Part shown: in pieces, positions 22,301-35,054 of the stretch
Layout of the letters: each line of letters begins with the position of its first letter
Position numbering within the stretch: the stretch's first letter is position 1
Source: Limanda limanda
Taxonomy: Eukaryota; Chordata; Actinopteri; Pleuronectiformes; Pleuronectidae
Length of the DNA stretch: 64,000 bases
Direction of reading: 5' to 3'
Assembly (NCBI RefSeq): GCF_963576545.1
Contig: NW_026870532.1
Location: forward strand, 124,001-188,000
The notes under the pieces: generated by a model
Told to the model about the DNA's origin: nothing
What the model saw: the letters and a program-made list of their open reading frames with translations, nothing else
The model's database searches: none
Made by a program: the position numbers and the translations under genes

Positions 22301-24307
22301 ACCCTAACCCTTCCGAAAGTCGGAGAAGCTCAAGGATGGTACCGATCGATGCGCGCTACCCCATTTAGTGGGGGTAGAGCCTACTTGCAAGTCTCTCCGA
22401 CCTTCACAAAAAAAGTTATTCAAGAATATCTCTTTCTCCTATGTGCTTTCATCCCTAACCCTAACCCTAACCCTTCCGAAAGTCGGAGAAGCTCAAGGAT
22501 GGTACCGATCGATGCGCGCTACCCCATTTAGTGGGGGTAGAGCCTACTTGCAAGTCTCTCCGACCTTCAAAAAAAAAGTTATTCAAGAATATCTCCTCAG
22601 ATTTGGGGGAATTTCGTCGGTCGACCTCTTCCGAAGGTCGTACAAGCTCGGGGATGGTACCAATCGATCCGCAGGACACAAATTAGTCCAGATGCAACCA
22701 CTTTCCAAGTCTCTCCGACCTTCACAAAAAAAGTTATTCAAGAATATCTCTTTCTCCTATGTGCTTTCATCCCTAACCCTAACCCTAACCCTTCCGAAAG
22801 TCGGAGAAGCTCAAGGATGGTACCGATCGATGCGCGCTACCCCATTTAGTGGGGGTAGAGCCTACTTGCAAGTCTCTCCGACCTTCACAAAAAAAGTTAT
22901 TCAAGAATATCTCTTTCTCCTATGTGCTTTCATCCCTAACCCTAACCCTAACCCTTCCGAAAGTCGGAGAAGCTCAAGGATGGTACCGATCGATGCGCGC
23001 AACCCCATTTAGTGGGGGTAGAGCCTACTTGCAAGTCTCTCCGACCTTCACAAAAAAAGTTATTCAAGAATATCTCCTCAGATTTGGGGGAATTTCGTCG
23101 GTCGACCTCTTCCGAAGGTCGTACAAGCTCGGGGATGGTACCAATCGATCCGCAGGACCCAAATTAGTCCAGATGCAACCACTTTCCAAGTCTCTCCGAC
23201 CTTCACAAAAAAAGTTATTCAAGAATATCTCTTTCTCCTATGTGCTTTCATCCCTAACCCTAACCCTAACCCTTCCGAAAGTCGGAGAAGCTCAAGGATG
23301 GTACCGATCGATGCGCGCTACCCCATTTAGTGGGGGTAGAGCCTACTTGCAAGTCTCTCCGACCTTCACAAAAAAAGTTATTCAAGAATATCTCTTTCTC
23401 CTATGTGCTTTCATCCCTAACCCTAACCCTAACCCTTCCGAAAGTCGGAGAAGCTCAAGGATGGTACCGATCGATGCGCGCTACCCCATTTAGTGGGGGT
23501 AGAGCCTACTTGCAAGTCTCTCCGACCTTCACAAAAAAAGTTATTCAAGAATATCTCTTTCTCCTATGTGCTTTCATCCCTAACCCTAACCCTAACCCTT
23601 CCGAAAGTCGGAGAAGCTCAAGGATGGTACCGATCGATGCGCGCTACCACATTTAGTGGGGGTAGAGCCTACTTGCAAGTCTCTCCGACCTTCACAAAAA
23701 AAGTTATTCAAGAATATCTCTTTCTCCTATGTGCTTTCATCCCTAACCCTAACCCTAACCCTTCCGAAAGTCGGAGAAGCTCAAGGATGGTACCGATCGA
23801 TGCGCGCAACCCCATTTAGTGGGGGTAGAGCCTACTTGCAAGTCTCTCCGACCTTCACAAAAAAAGTTATTCAAGAATATCTCTTTCTCCTATGTGCTTT
23901 CATCCCTAACCCTAACCCTAACCCTTCCGAAAGTCGGAGAAGCTCAAGGAAGGTACCGATCGATGCGCGCAACCCCATTTAGTGGGGGTAGAGCCTACTT
24001 GCAAGTCTCTCCGACCTTCACAAAAAAAGTAATTCAAGAATATCTCCTCAGATTTGGGGGAATTTCGTCGGTCGACCTCTTCCGAAGGTCGTACAAGCTC
24101 GGGGATGGTACCAATCGATCTGCAGGACCCAAATTAGTCCAGATGCAACCACTTTCCAAGTCTCTCCGACCTTCACAAAAAAAGTTATTCAAGAATATCT
24201 CTTTCTCCTATGTGCTTTCATCCCTAACCCTAACCCTAACCCTTCCGAAAGTCGGAGAAGCTCAAGGATGGTACCGATCGATGCGCGCTACCCCATTTAG
24301 TGGGGGC
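13397..24307 (+). repeat. 10.9-kb super-repeat, copy 2
   Basis: This is the tandem second copy of the preceding block. It is 6 bp shorter because one telomeric hexamer was lost near 19.91 kb; landmarks therefore sit at +10,917 before that point and +10,911 after it. The similarity to copy 1 continues until about 24.4 kb, where GTCGGAAAAG (24419) replaces GTCGGAGAAG. The near-perfect identity over about 70 monomers implies one recent event that copied the whole block, such as unequal sister-chromatid exchange, rather than monomer-by-monomer homogenisation. An assembly duplication must also be excluded. No gene is seen here. Confidence 0.9.
14741..14896 (+). repeat. Marker B', copy 2 of 7
   Basis: This copy lies exactly 10,917 bp after the first and belongs to copy 2 of the 10.9-kb duplication; the flanking A monomers match as well. 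Confidence 0.88.
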
Positions 24308-27300
24308 AGAGCCTACTTGCAAGTCTCTCCGACCTTCACAAAAAAAGTTATTCAAGAATATCTCTTTCTCCTATGTGCTTTCATCCCTAACCCTAACCCT
24401 AACCCTTCCGAAAGTCGGAAAAGCTCAAGGATGGTACCGATCGATGCGCGCAACCCCATTTAGTGGGGGTAGAGCCTACTTGCAAGTCTCTCCGACCTTC
24501 ACAAAAAAAGTTATTCAAGAATATCTCTTTCTCCTATGTGCTTTCATCCCTAACCCTAACCCTAACCCTTCCGAAAGTCGGAGAAGCTCAAGGATGGTAC
24601 CGATCGATGCGCGCAACCCCATTTAGTGGGGGTAGAGCCTACTTGCAAGTCTCTCCGACCTTCACAAAAAAAGTAATTCAAGAATATCTCCTCAGATTTG
24701 GGGGAATTTCGTCGGTCGACCTCTTCCGAAGGTCGTACAAGCTCGGGGATGGTACCAATCGATCCGCAGGACCCAAATTAGTCCAGATGCAACCACTTTC
24801 CAAGTCTCTCCGACCTTCACAAAAAAAGTTATTCAAGAATATCTCTTTCTCCTATGTGCTTTCATCCCTAACCCTAACCCTAACCCTTCCGAAAGTCGGA
24901 GAAGCTCAAGGATGGTACCGATCGATGCGCGCTACCCCATTTAGTGGGGGTAGAGCCTACTTGCAAGTCTCTCCGACCTTCACAAAAAAAGTTATTCAAG
25001 AATATCTCTTTCTCCTATGTGCTTTCATCCCTAACCCTAACCCTTCCGAAAGTCGGAGAAGCTCAAGGATGGTACCGATCGATGCGCGCTACCCCATTTA
25101 GTGGGGGTAGAGCCTACTTGCAAGTCTCTCAGACCTTCACAAAAAAAGTTATTCAAGAATATCTCCTCAGATTTGGGGGAATTTCGTCGGTCGACCTCTT
25201 CCGAAGGTCGTACAAGCTCGGGGATGGTACCAATCGATCCGCAGGACCCAAATTAGTCCAGATGCAACCACTTTCCAAGTCTCTCCGACCTTCACAAAAA
25301 AAGTTATTCAAGAATATCTCTTTCTCCTATGTGCTTTCATCCCTAACCCTAACCCTAACCCTTCCGAAAGTCGGAGAAGCTCAAGGATGGTACCGATCGA
25401 TGCGCGCTACCCCATTTAGTGGGGGCAGAGCCTACTTGCAAGTCTCTCCGACCTTCACAAAAAAAGTTATTCAAGAATATCTCTTTCTCCTATGTGCTTT
25501 CATCCCTAACCCTAACCCTAACCCTTCCGAAAGTCGGAGAAGCTCAAGGATGGTACCGATCGATGCGCGCAACCCCATTTAGTGGGGGTAGAGCCTACTT
25601 GCAAGTCTCTCCGACCTTCACAAAAAAAGTTATTCAAGAATATCTCCTCAGATTTGGGGGAATTTCGTCGGTCGACCTCTTCCGAAGGTCGTACAAGCTC
25701 GGGGATGGTACCAATCGATCCGCAGGACCCAAATTAGTCCAGATGCAACCACTTTCCAAGTCTCTCCGACCTTCACAAAAAAAGTTATTCAAGAATATCT
25801 CTTTCTCCTATGTGCTTTCATCCCTAACCCTAACCCTAACCCTTCCGAAAGTCGGAGAAGCTCAAGGATGGTACCAATCGATGCGCGCTACCCCATTTAG
25901 TGGGGGTAGAGCCTACTTGCAAGTCTCTCCGACCTTCACAAAAAAAGTTATTCAAGAATATCTCTTTCTCCTATGTGCTTTCATCCCTAACCCTAACCCT
26001 AACCCTTCCGAAAGTCGGAGAAGCTCAAGGATGGTACCGATCGATGCGCGCTACCCCATTTAGTGGGGGTAGAGCCTACTTGCAAGTCTCTCCGACCTTC
26101 ACAAAAAAAGTTATTCAAGAATATCTCTTTCTCCTATGTGCTTTCATCCCTAACCCTAACCCTAACCCTTCCGAAAGTCGGAGAAGCTCAAGGATGGTAC
26201 CGATCGATGCGCGCTACCACATTTAGTGGGGGTAGAGCCTACTTGCAAGTCTCTCCGACCTTCACAAAAAAAGTTATTCAAGAATATCTCTTTCTCCTAT
26301 GTGCTTTCATCCCTAACCCTAACCCTAACCCTTCCGAAAGTCGGAGAAGCTCAAGGATGGTACCGATCGATGCGCGCAACCCCATTTAGTGGGGGTAGAG
26401 CCTACTTGCAAGTCTCTCCGACCTTCACAAAAAAAGTTATTCAAGAATATCTCTTTCTCCTATGTGCTTTCATCCCTAACCCTAACCCTAACCCTTCCGA
26501 AAGTCGGAGAAGCTCAAGGATGGTACCGATCGATGCGCGCAACCCCATTTAGTGGGGGTAGAGCCTACTTGCAAGTCTCTCCGACCTTCACAAAAAAAGT
26601 AATTCAAGAATATCTCCTCAGATTTGGGGGAATTTCGTCGGTCGACCTCTTCCGAAGGTCGTACAAGCTCGGGGATGGTACCAATCGATCCGCAGGACCC
26701 AAATTAGTCCAGATGCAACCACTTTCCAAGTCTCTCCGACCTTCACAAAAAAAGTTATTCAAGAATATCTCTTTCTCCTATGTGCTTTCATCCCTAACCC
26801 TAACCCTAACCCTTCCGAAAGTCGGAGAAGCTCAAGGATGGTACCGATCGATGCGCGCTACCCCATTTAGTGGGGGCAGAGCCTACTTGCAAGTCTCTCC
26901 GACCTTCACAAAAAAAGTTATTCAAGAATATCTCTTTCTCCTATGTGCTTTCATCCCTAACCCTAACCCTAACCCTTCCGAAAGTCGGAAAAGCTCAAGG
27001 ATGGTACCGATCGATGCGCGCAACCCCATTTAGTGGGGGTAGAGCCTACTTGCAAGTCTCTCCGACCTTCACAAAAAAAGTTATTCAAGAATATCTCTTT
27101 CTCCTATGTGCTTTCATCCCTAACCCTAACCCTAACCCTTCCGAAAGTCGGAGAAGCTCAAGGATGGTACCGATCGATGCGCGCAACCCCATTTAGTGGG
27201 GGTAGAGCCTACTTGCAAGTCTCTCCGACCTTCACAAAAAAAGTTATTCAAGAATATCTCTTTCTCCTATGTGCTTTCATCCCTAACCCTAACCCTTCCG

Positions 27301-30247
27301 AAAGTCGGAGAAGCTCAAGGATGGTACCGATCGATGCGCGCTACCCCATTTAGTGGGGGTAGAGCCTACTTGCAAGTCTCTCAGACCTTCACAAAAAAAG
27401 TTATTCAAGAATATCTCCTCAGATTTGGGGGAATTTCGTCGGTCGACCTCTTCCGAAGGTCGTACAAGCTCGGGGATGGTACCAATCGATCCGCAGGACC
27501 CAAATTAGTCCAGATGCAACCACTTTCCAAGTCTCTCCGACCTTCACAAAAAAAGTTATTCAAGAATATCTCTTTCTCCTATGTGCTTTCATCCCTAACC
27601 CTAACCCTAACCCTTCCGAAAGTCGGAGAAGCTCAAGGATGGTACCGATCGATGCGCGCTACCCCATTTAGTGGGGGCAGAGCCTACTTGCAAGTCTCTC
27701 CGACCTTCACAAAAAAAGTTATTCAAGAATATCTCTTTCTCCTATGTGCTTTCATCCCTAACCCTAACCCTAACCCTTCCGAAAGTCGGAGAAGCTCAAG
27801 GATGGTACCGATCGATGCGCGCAACCCCATTTAGTGGGGGTAGAGCCTACTTGCAAGTCTCTCCGACCTTCACAAAAAAAGTTATTCAAGAATATCTCCT
27901 CAGATTTGGGGGAATTTCGTCGGTCGACCTCTTCCGAAGGTCGTACAAGCTCGGGGATGGTACCAATCGATCCGCAGGACCCAAATTAGTCCAGATGCAA
28001 CCACTTTCCAAGTCTCTCCGACCTTCACAAAAAAAGTTATTCAAGAATATCTCTTTCTCCTATGTGCTTTCATCCCTAACCCTAACCCTAACCCTTCCGA
28101 AAGTCGGAGAAGCTCAAGGATGGTACCAATCGATGCGCGCTACCCCATTTAGTGGGGGTAGAGCCTACTTGCAAGTCTCTCCGACCTTCACAAAAAAAGT
28201 TATTCAAGAATATCTCTTTCTCCTATGTGCTTTCATCCCTAACCCTAACCCTAACCCTTCCGAAAGTCGGAGAAGCTCAAGGATGGTACCGATCGATGCG
28301 CGCTACCCCATTTAGTGGGGGTAGAGCCTACTTGCAAGTCTCTCCGACCTTCACAAAAAAAGTTATTCAAGAATATCTCTTTCTCCTATGTGCTTTCATC
28401 CCTAACCCTAACCCTAACCCTTCCGAAAGTCGGAGAAGCTCAAGGATGGTACCGATCGATGCGCGCTACCACATTTAGTGGGGGTAGAGCCTACTTGCAA
28501 GTCTCTCCGACCTTCACAAAAAAAGTTATTCAAGAATATCTCTTTCTCCTATGTGCTTTCATCCCTAACCCTAACCCTAACCCTTCCGAAAGTCGGAGAA
28601 GCTCAAGGATGGTACCGATCGATGCGCGCTACCCCATTTAGTGGGGGTAGAGCCTACTTGCAAGTCTCTCCGACCTTCACAAAAAAAGTTATTCAAGAAT
28701 ATCTCTTTCTCCTATGTGCTTTCATCCCTAACCCTAACCCTAACCCTTCCGAAAGTCGGAGAAGCTCAAGGATGGTACCGATCGATGCGCGCAACCCCAT
28801 TTAGTGGGGGTAGAGCCTACTTGCAAGTCTCTCCGACCTTCACAAAAAAAGTAATTCAAGAATATCTCCTCAGATTTGGGGGAATTTCGTCGGTCGACCT
28901 CTTCCGAAGGTCGTACAAGCTCGGGGATGGTACCAATCGATCCGCAGGACCCAAATTAGTCCAGATGCAACCACTTTCCAAGTCGCTCCGACCTTCACAA
29001 AAAAAGTTATTCAAGAATATCTCTTTCTCCTATGTGCTTTCATCCCTAACCCTAACCCTAACCCTTCCGAAAGTCGGAGAAGCTCAAGGATGGTACCGAT
29101 CGATGCGCGCTACCCCATTTAGTGGGGGCAGAGCCTACTTGCAAGTCTCTCCGACCTTCACAAAAAAAGTTATTCAAGAATATCTCTTTCTCCTATGTGC
29201 TTTCATCCCTAACCCTAACCCTAACCCTTCCGAAAGTCGGAGAAGCTCAAGGATGGTACCGATCGATGCGCGCTACCCCATTTAGTGGGGGTAGAGCCTA
29301 CTTGCAAGTCTCTCCGACCTTCACAAAAAAAGTTATTCAAGAATATCTCTTTCTCCTATGTGCTTTCATCCCTAACCCTAACCCTAACCCTTCCGAAAGT
29401 CGGAGAAGCTCAAGGATGGTACCGATCGATGCGCGCAACCCCATTTAGTGGGGGTAGAGCCTACTTGCAAGTCTCTCCGACCTTCACAAAAAAAGTTATT
29501 CAAGAATATCTCCTCAGATTTGGGGGAATTTCGTCGGTCGACCTCTTCCGAAGGTCGTACAAGCTCGGGGATGGTACCAATCGATCCGCAGGACCCAAAT
29601 TAGTCCAGATGCAACCACTTTCCAAGTCTCTCCGACCTTCACAAAAAAAGTTATTCAAGAATATCTCTTTCTCCTATGTGCTTTCATCCCTAACCCTAAC
29701 CCTAACCCTTCCGAAAGTCGGAGAAGCTCAAGGATGGTACCGATCGATGCGCGCTACCCCATTTAGTGGGGGTAGAGCCTACTTGCAAGTCTCTCCGACC
29801 TTCACAAAAAAAGTTATTCAAGAATATCTCTTTCTCCTATGTGCTTTCATCCCTAACCCTAACCCTTCCGAAAGTCGGAGAAGCTCAAGGATGGTACCGA
29901 TCGATGCGCGCTACCCCATTTAGTGGGGGTAGAGCCTACTTGCAAGTCTCTCAGACCTTCACAAAAAAAGTTATTCAAGAATATCTCCTCAGATTTGGGG
30001 GAATTTCGTCGGTCGACCTCTTCCGAAGGTCGTACAAGCTCGGGGATGGTACCAATCGATCCGCAGGACCCAAATTAGTCCAGATGCAACCACTTTCCAA
30101 GTCTCTCCGACCTTCACAAAAAAAGTTATTCAAGAATATCTCTTTCTCCTATGTGCTTTCATCCCTAACCCTAACCCTAACCCTTCCGAAAGTCGGAGAA
30201 GCTCAAGGATGGTACCGATCGATGCGCGCTACCCCATTTAGTGGGGG
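24308..30247 (+). repeat. 2.25-2.57-kb super-repeats
   Basis: Units starting at the GGGGGCAG variant near 24307, 26877 and 29129 share the following order of A-run lengths and variants, including TACCACATTT (26218, 28471), GTACCAATCGATGCG (25873, 28125) and TCTCAGACC (25130, 27383, 29952). Spacing is 2,570 bp for the first unit and 2,252 bp for the second; the difference is 318 bp, exactly one AB dimer lost from the second unit. The third unit is partial. The region shows gain or loss of whole AB dimers within a larger repeat. No gene is seen here. Confidence 0.8.
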
Positions 30248-32490
30248 CAGAGCCTACTTGCAAGTCTCTCCGACCTTCACAAAAAAAGTTATTCAAGAAT
30301 ATCTCTTTCTCCTATGTGCTTTCATCCCTAACCCTAACCCTAACCCTTCCGAAAGTCGGAGAAGCTCAAGAATGGTACCGATCGATGCGCGCTACCCCAT
30401 TTAGTGGGGGTAGAGCCTACTTGCAAGTCTCTCCGACCTTCACAAAAAAAGTTATTCAAGAATATCTCTTTCTCCTATGTGCTTTCATCCCTAACCCTAA
30501 CCCTAACCCTTCCGAAAGTCGGAGAAGCTCAAGGATGGTACCGATCGATGCGCGCTACCCCATTTAGTGGGGGTAGAGCCTACTTGCAAGTCTCTCCGAC
30601 CTTCACAAAAAAAGTTATTCAAGAATATCTCTTTCTCCTATGTGCTTTCATCCCTAACCCTAACCCTAACCCTTCCGAAAGTCGGAGAAGCTCAAGGATG
30701 GTACCGATCGATGCGCGCAACCCCATTTAGTGGGGGTAGAGCCTACTTGCAAGTCTCTCCGACCTTCACAAAAAAAGTTATTCAAGAATATCTCCTCAGA
30801 TTTGGGGGAATTTCGTCGGTCGACCTCTTCCGAAGGTCGTACAAGCTCGGGGATGGTACCAATCGATCCGCAGGACCCAAATTAGTCCAGATGCAACCAC
30901 TTTCCAAGTCTCTCCGACCTTCACAAAAAAAGTTATTCAAGAATATCTCTTTCTCCTATGTGCTTTCATCCCTAACCCTAACCCTAACCCTTCCGAAAGT
31001 CGGAGAAGCTCAAGGATGGTACCGATCGATGCGCGCTACCCCATTTAGTGGGGGTAGAGCCTACTTGCAAGTCTCTCCGACCTTCACAAAAAAAGTTATT
31101 CAAGAATATCTCTTTCTCCTATGTGCTTTCATCCCTAACCCTAACCCTAACCCTTCCAAAAGTCGGAGAAGCTCAAGGATGGTACCGATCGATGCGCGCA
31201 ACCCCATTTAGTGGGGGTAGAGCCTACTTGCAAGTCTCTCCGACCTTCACAAAAAAAGTTATTCAAGAATATCTCCTCAGATTTGGGGGAATTTCGTCGG
31301 TCGACCTCTTTCGAAGGTCGTACAAGCTCGGGGATGGTACCAATCGATCCGCAGGACCCAAATTAGTCCAGATGCAACCACTTTCCAAGTCTCTCCGACC
31401 TTCACAAAAAAAGTTATTCAAGAATATCTCTTTCTCCTATGTGCTTTCATCCCTAACCCTAACCCTAACCCTTCCGAAAGTCGGAGAAGCTCAAGGATGG
31501 TACCGATCGATGCGCGCTACCCCATTTAGTGGGGGTAGAGCCTACTTGCAAGTCTCTCCGACCTTCACAAAAAAAGTTATTCAAGAATATCTCTTTCTCC
31601 TATGTGCTTTCATCCCTAACCCTAACCCTAACCCTTCCAAAAGTCGGAGAAGCTCAAGGATGGTACCGATCGATGCGCGCAACCCCATTTAGTGGGGGTA
31701 GAGCCTACTTGCAAGTCTCTCCGACCTTCACAAAAAAAGTTATTCAAGAATATCTCCTCAGATTTGGGGGAATTTCGTCGGTCGACCTCTTTCGAAGGTC
31801 GTACAAGCTCGGGGATGGTACCAATCGATCCGCAGGACCCAAATTAGTCCAGATGCAACCACTTTCCAAGTCTCTCCGACCTTCACAAAAAAAGTTATTC
31901 AAGAATATCTCTTTCTCCTATGTGCTTTCATCCCTAACCCTAACCCTAACCCTTCCGAAAGTCGGAGAAGCTCAAGGATGGTACCGATCGATGCGCGCTA
32001 CCCCATTTAGTGGGGGTAGAGCCTACTTGCAAGTCTCTCCGACCTTCACAAAAAAAGTTATTCAAGAATATCTCTTTCTCCTATGTGCTTTCATCCCTAA
32101 CCCTAACCCTAACCCTTCCGAAAGTCGGAGAAGCTCAAGGATGGTACCGATCGATGCGCGCTACCCCATTTAGTGGGGGTAGAGCCTACTTGCAAGTCTC
32201 TCCGACCTTCACAAAAAAAGTTATTCAAGAATATCTCCTCAGATTTGGGGGAATTTCGTCGGTCGACCTTTTCCGAAGGTCGTACAAGCTCGGGGATGGT
32301 ACCAATCGATCCGCAGGACCCAAATTAGTCCAGATGCAACCACTTTCCAAGTCTCTCCGACCTTCACAAAAAAAGTTATTCAAGAATATCTCTTTCTCCT
32401 ATGTGCTTTCATCCCTAACCCTAACCCTAACCCTTCCGAAAGTCGGAGAAGCTCAAGGATGGTACCGATCGATGCGCGCTACCCCATTTA
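30248..32490 (+). repeat. AAB region with a local 481-bp duplication
   Basis: This is regular AAB at 481 bp. Two neighbouring units, near 31.05-31.53 kb and 31.53-32.01 kb, share two rare changes: TTCCAAAAG in the A core (31158, 31639) and CTCTTTCG in the B (31308, 31789). They look like a fresh duplication of a single AAB unit. A B with CTTTTCC follows near 32270. No gene is seen here. Confidence 0.75.
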
Positions 32491-35054
32491 GTGGGGGTAG
32501 AGCCTACTTGCAAGTCTCTCCGACCTTCACAAAAAAAGTTATTCAAGAATATCTCTTTCTCCTATGTGCTTTCATCCCTAACCCTAACCCTAACCCTTCC
32601 GAAAGTCGGAGAAGCTCAAGGATGGTACCGATCGATGCGCGCAACCCCATTTAGTGGGGGTAGAGCCTACTTGCAAGTCTCTCCGACCTTCACAAAAAAA
32701 GTTATTCAAGAATATCTCCTCAGATTTGGGGGAATTTCGTCGGTCGACCTCTTCCGAAGGTCGTACAAGCTCGGGGATGGTACCAATCGATCCGCAGGAC
32801 CCAAATTAGTCCAGATGCAACCACTTTCCAAGTCTCTCCGACCTTCACAAAAAAAGTTATTCAAGAATATCTCTTTCTCCTATGTGCTTTCATCCCTAAC
32901 CCTAACCCTAACCCTTCCGAAAGTCGGAGAAGCTCAAGGATGGTACCGATCGATGCGCGCTACCCCATTTAGTGGGGGTAGAGCCTACTTGCAAGTCTCT
33001 CCGACCTTCACAAAAAAAGTTATTCAAGAATATCTCTTTCTCCTATGTGCTTTCATCCCTAACCCTAACCCTTCCGAAAGTCGGAGAAGCTCAAGGATGG
33101 TACCGATCGATGCGCGCTACCCCATTTAGTGGGGGTAGAGCCTACTTGCAAGTCTCTCAGACCTTCACAAAAAAAGTTATTCAAGAATATCTCCTCAGAT
33201 TTGGGGGAATTTCGTCGGTCGACCTCTTCCGAAGGTCGTACAAGCTCGGGGATGGTACCAATCGATCCGCAGGACCCAAATTAGTCCAGATGCAACCACT
33301 TTCCAAGTCTCTCCGACCTTCACAAAAAAAGTTATTCAAGAATATCTCTTTCTCCTATGTGCTTTCATCCCTAACCCTAACCCTAACCCTTCCGAAAGTC
33401 GGAGAAGCTCAAGGATGGTACCGATCGATGCGCGCTACACCATTTAGTGGGGGCAGAGCCTACTTGCAAGTCTCTCCGACCTTCACAAAAAAAGTTATTC
33501 AAGAATATCTCTTTCTCCTATGTGCTTTCATCCCTAACCCTAACCCTAACCCTTCCGAAAGTCGGAGAAGCTCAAGGATGGTACCGATCGATGCGCGCTA
33601 CCCCATTTAGTGGGGGTAGAGCCTACTTGCAAGTCTCTCCGACCTTCACAAAAAAAGTTATTCAAGAATATCTCTTTCTCCTATGTGCTTTCATCCCTAA
33701 CCCTAACCCTAACCCTTCCGAAAGTCGGAGAAGCTCAAGGATGGTACCGATCGATGCGCGCTACCCCATTTAGTGGGGGTAGAGCCTACTTGCAAGTCTC
33801 TCCGACCTTCACAAAAAAAGTTATTCAAGAATATCTCTTTCTCCTATGTGCTTTCATCCCTAACCCTAACCCTAACCCTTCCGAAAGTCGGAGAAGCTCA
33901 AGGATGGTACCGATCGATGCGCGCAACCCCATTTAGTGGGGGTAGAGCCTACTTGCAAGTCTCTCCGACCTTCACAAAAAAAGTTATTCAAGAATATCTC
34001 CTCAGATTTGGGGGAATTTCGTCGGTCGACCTCTTCCGAAGGTCGTACAAGCTCGGGGATGGTACCAATCGATCCGCAGGACCCAAATTAGTCCAGATGC
34101 AACCACTTTCCAAGTCTCTCCGACCTTCACAAAAAAAGTTATTCAAGAATATCTCTTTCTCCTATGTGCTTTCATCCCTAACCCTAACCCTAACCCTTCC
34201 GAAAGTCGGAGAAGCTCAAGGATGGTACCGATCGATGCGCGCTACCCCATTTAGTGGGGGTAGAGCCTACTTGCAAGTCTCTCCGACCTTCACAAAAAAA
34301 GTTATTCAAGAATATCTCTTTCTCCTATGTGCTTTCATCCCTAACCCTAACCCTTCCGAAAGTCGGAGAAGCTCAAGGATGGTACCGATCGATGCGCGCT
34401 ACCCCATTTAGTGGGGGTAGAGCCTACTTGCAAGTCTCTCAGACCTTCACAAAAAAAGTTATTCAAGAATATCTCCTCAGATTTGGGGGAATTTCGTCGG
34501 TCGACCTCTTCCGAAGGTCGTACAAGCTCGGGGATGGTACCAATCGATCCGCAGGACCCAAATTAGTCCAGATGCAACCACTTTCCAAGTCTCTCCGACC
34601 TTCACAAAAAAAGTTATTCAAGAATATCTCTTTCTCCTATGTGCTTTCATCCCTAACCCTAACCCTAACCCTTCCGAAAGTCGGAGAAGCTCAAGGATGG
34701 TACCGATCGATGCGCGCTACACCATTTAGTGGGGGCAGAGCCTACTTGCAAGTCTCTCCGACCTTCACAAAAAAAGTTATTCAAGAATATCTCTTTCTCC
34801 TATGTGCTTTCATCCCTAACCCTAACCCTAACCCTTCCGAAAGTCGGAGAAGCTCAAGGATGGTACCGATCGATGCGCGCTACCCCATTTAGTGGGGGTA
34901 GAGCCTACTTGCAAGTCTCTCCGACCTTCACAAAAAAAGTTATTCAAGAATATCTCTTTCTCCTATGTGCTTTCATCCCTAACCCTAACCCTAACCCTTC
35001 CGAAAGTCGGAGAAGCTCAAGGATGGTACCGATCGATGCGCGCTACCCCATTTA
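32491..35054 (+). repeat. 1,282-bp block in tandem
   Basis: Two copies (about 32491-33772 and 33773-35054) share a short two-hexamer A (33.06, 34.34 kb), TCTCAGACC before B (33159, 34440), and a private TACACCATTT change combined with GGGGGCAG (33437, 34719). Each copy contains six A and two B, with one A short: 978 + 310 - 6 = 1,282 bp. The similarity runs a few hundred bases past 35.05 kb. No gene is seen here. Confidence 0.8.
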
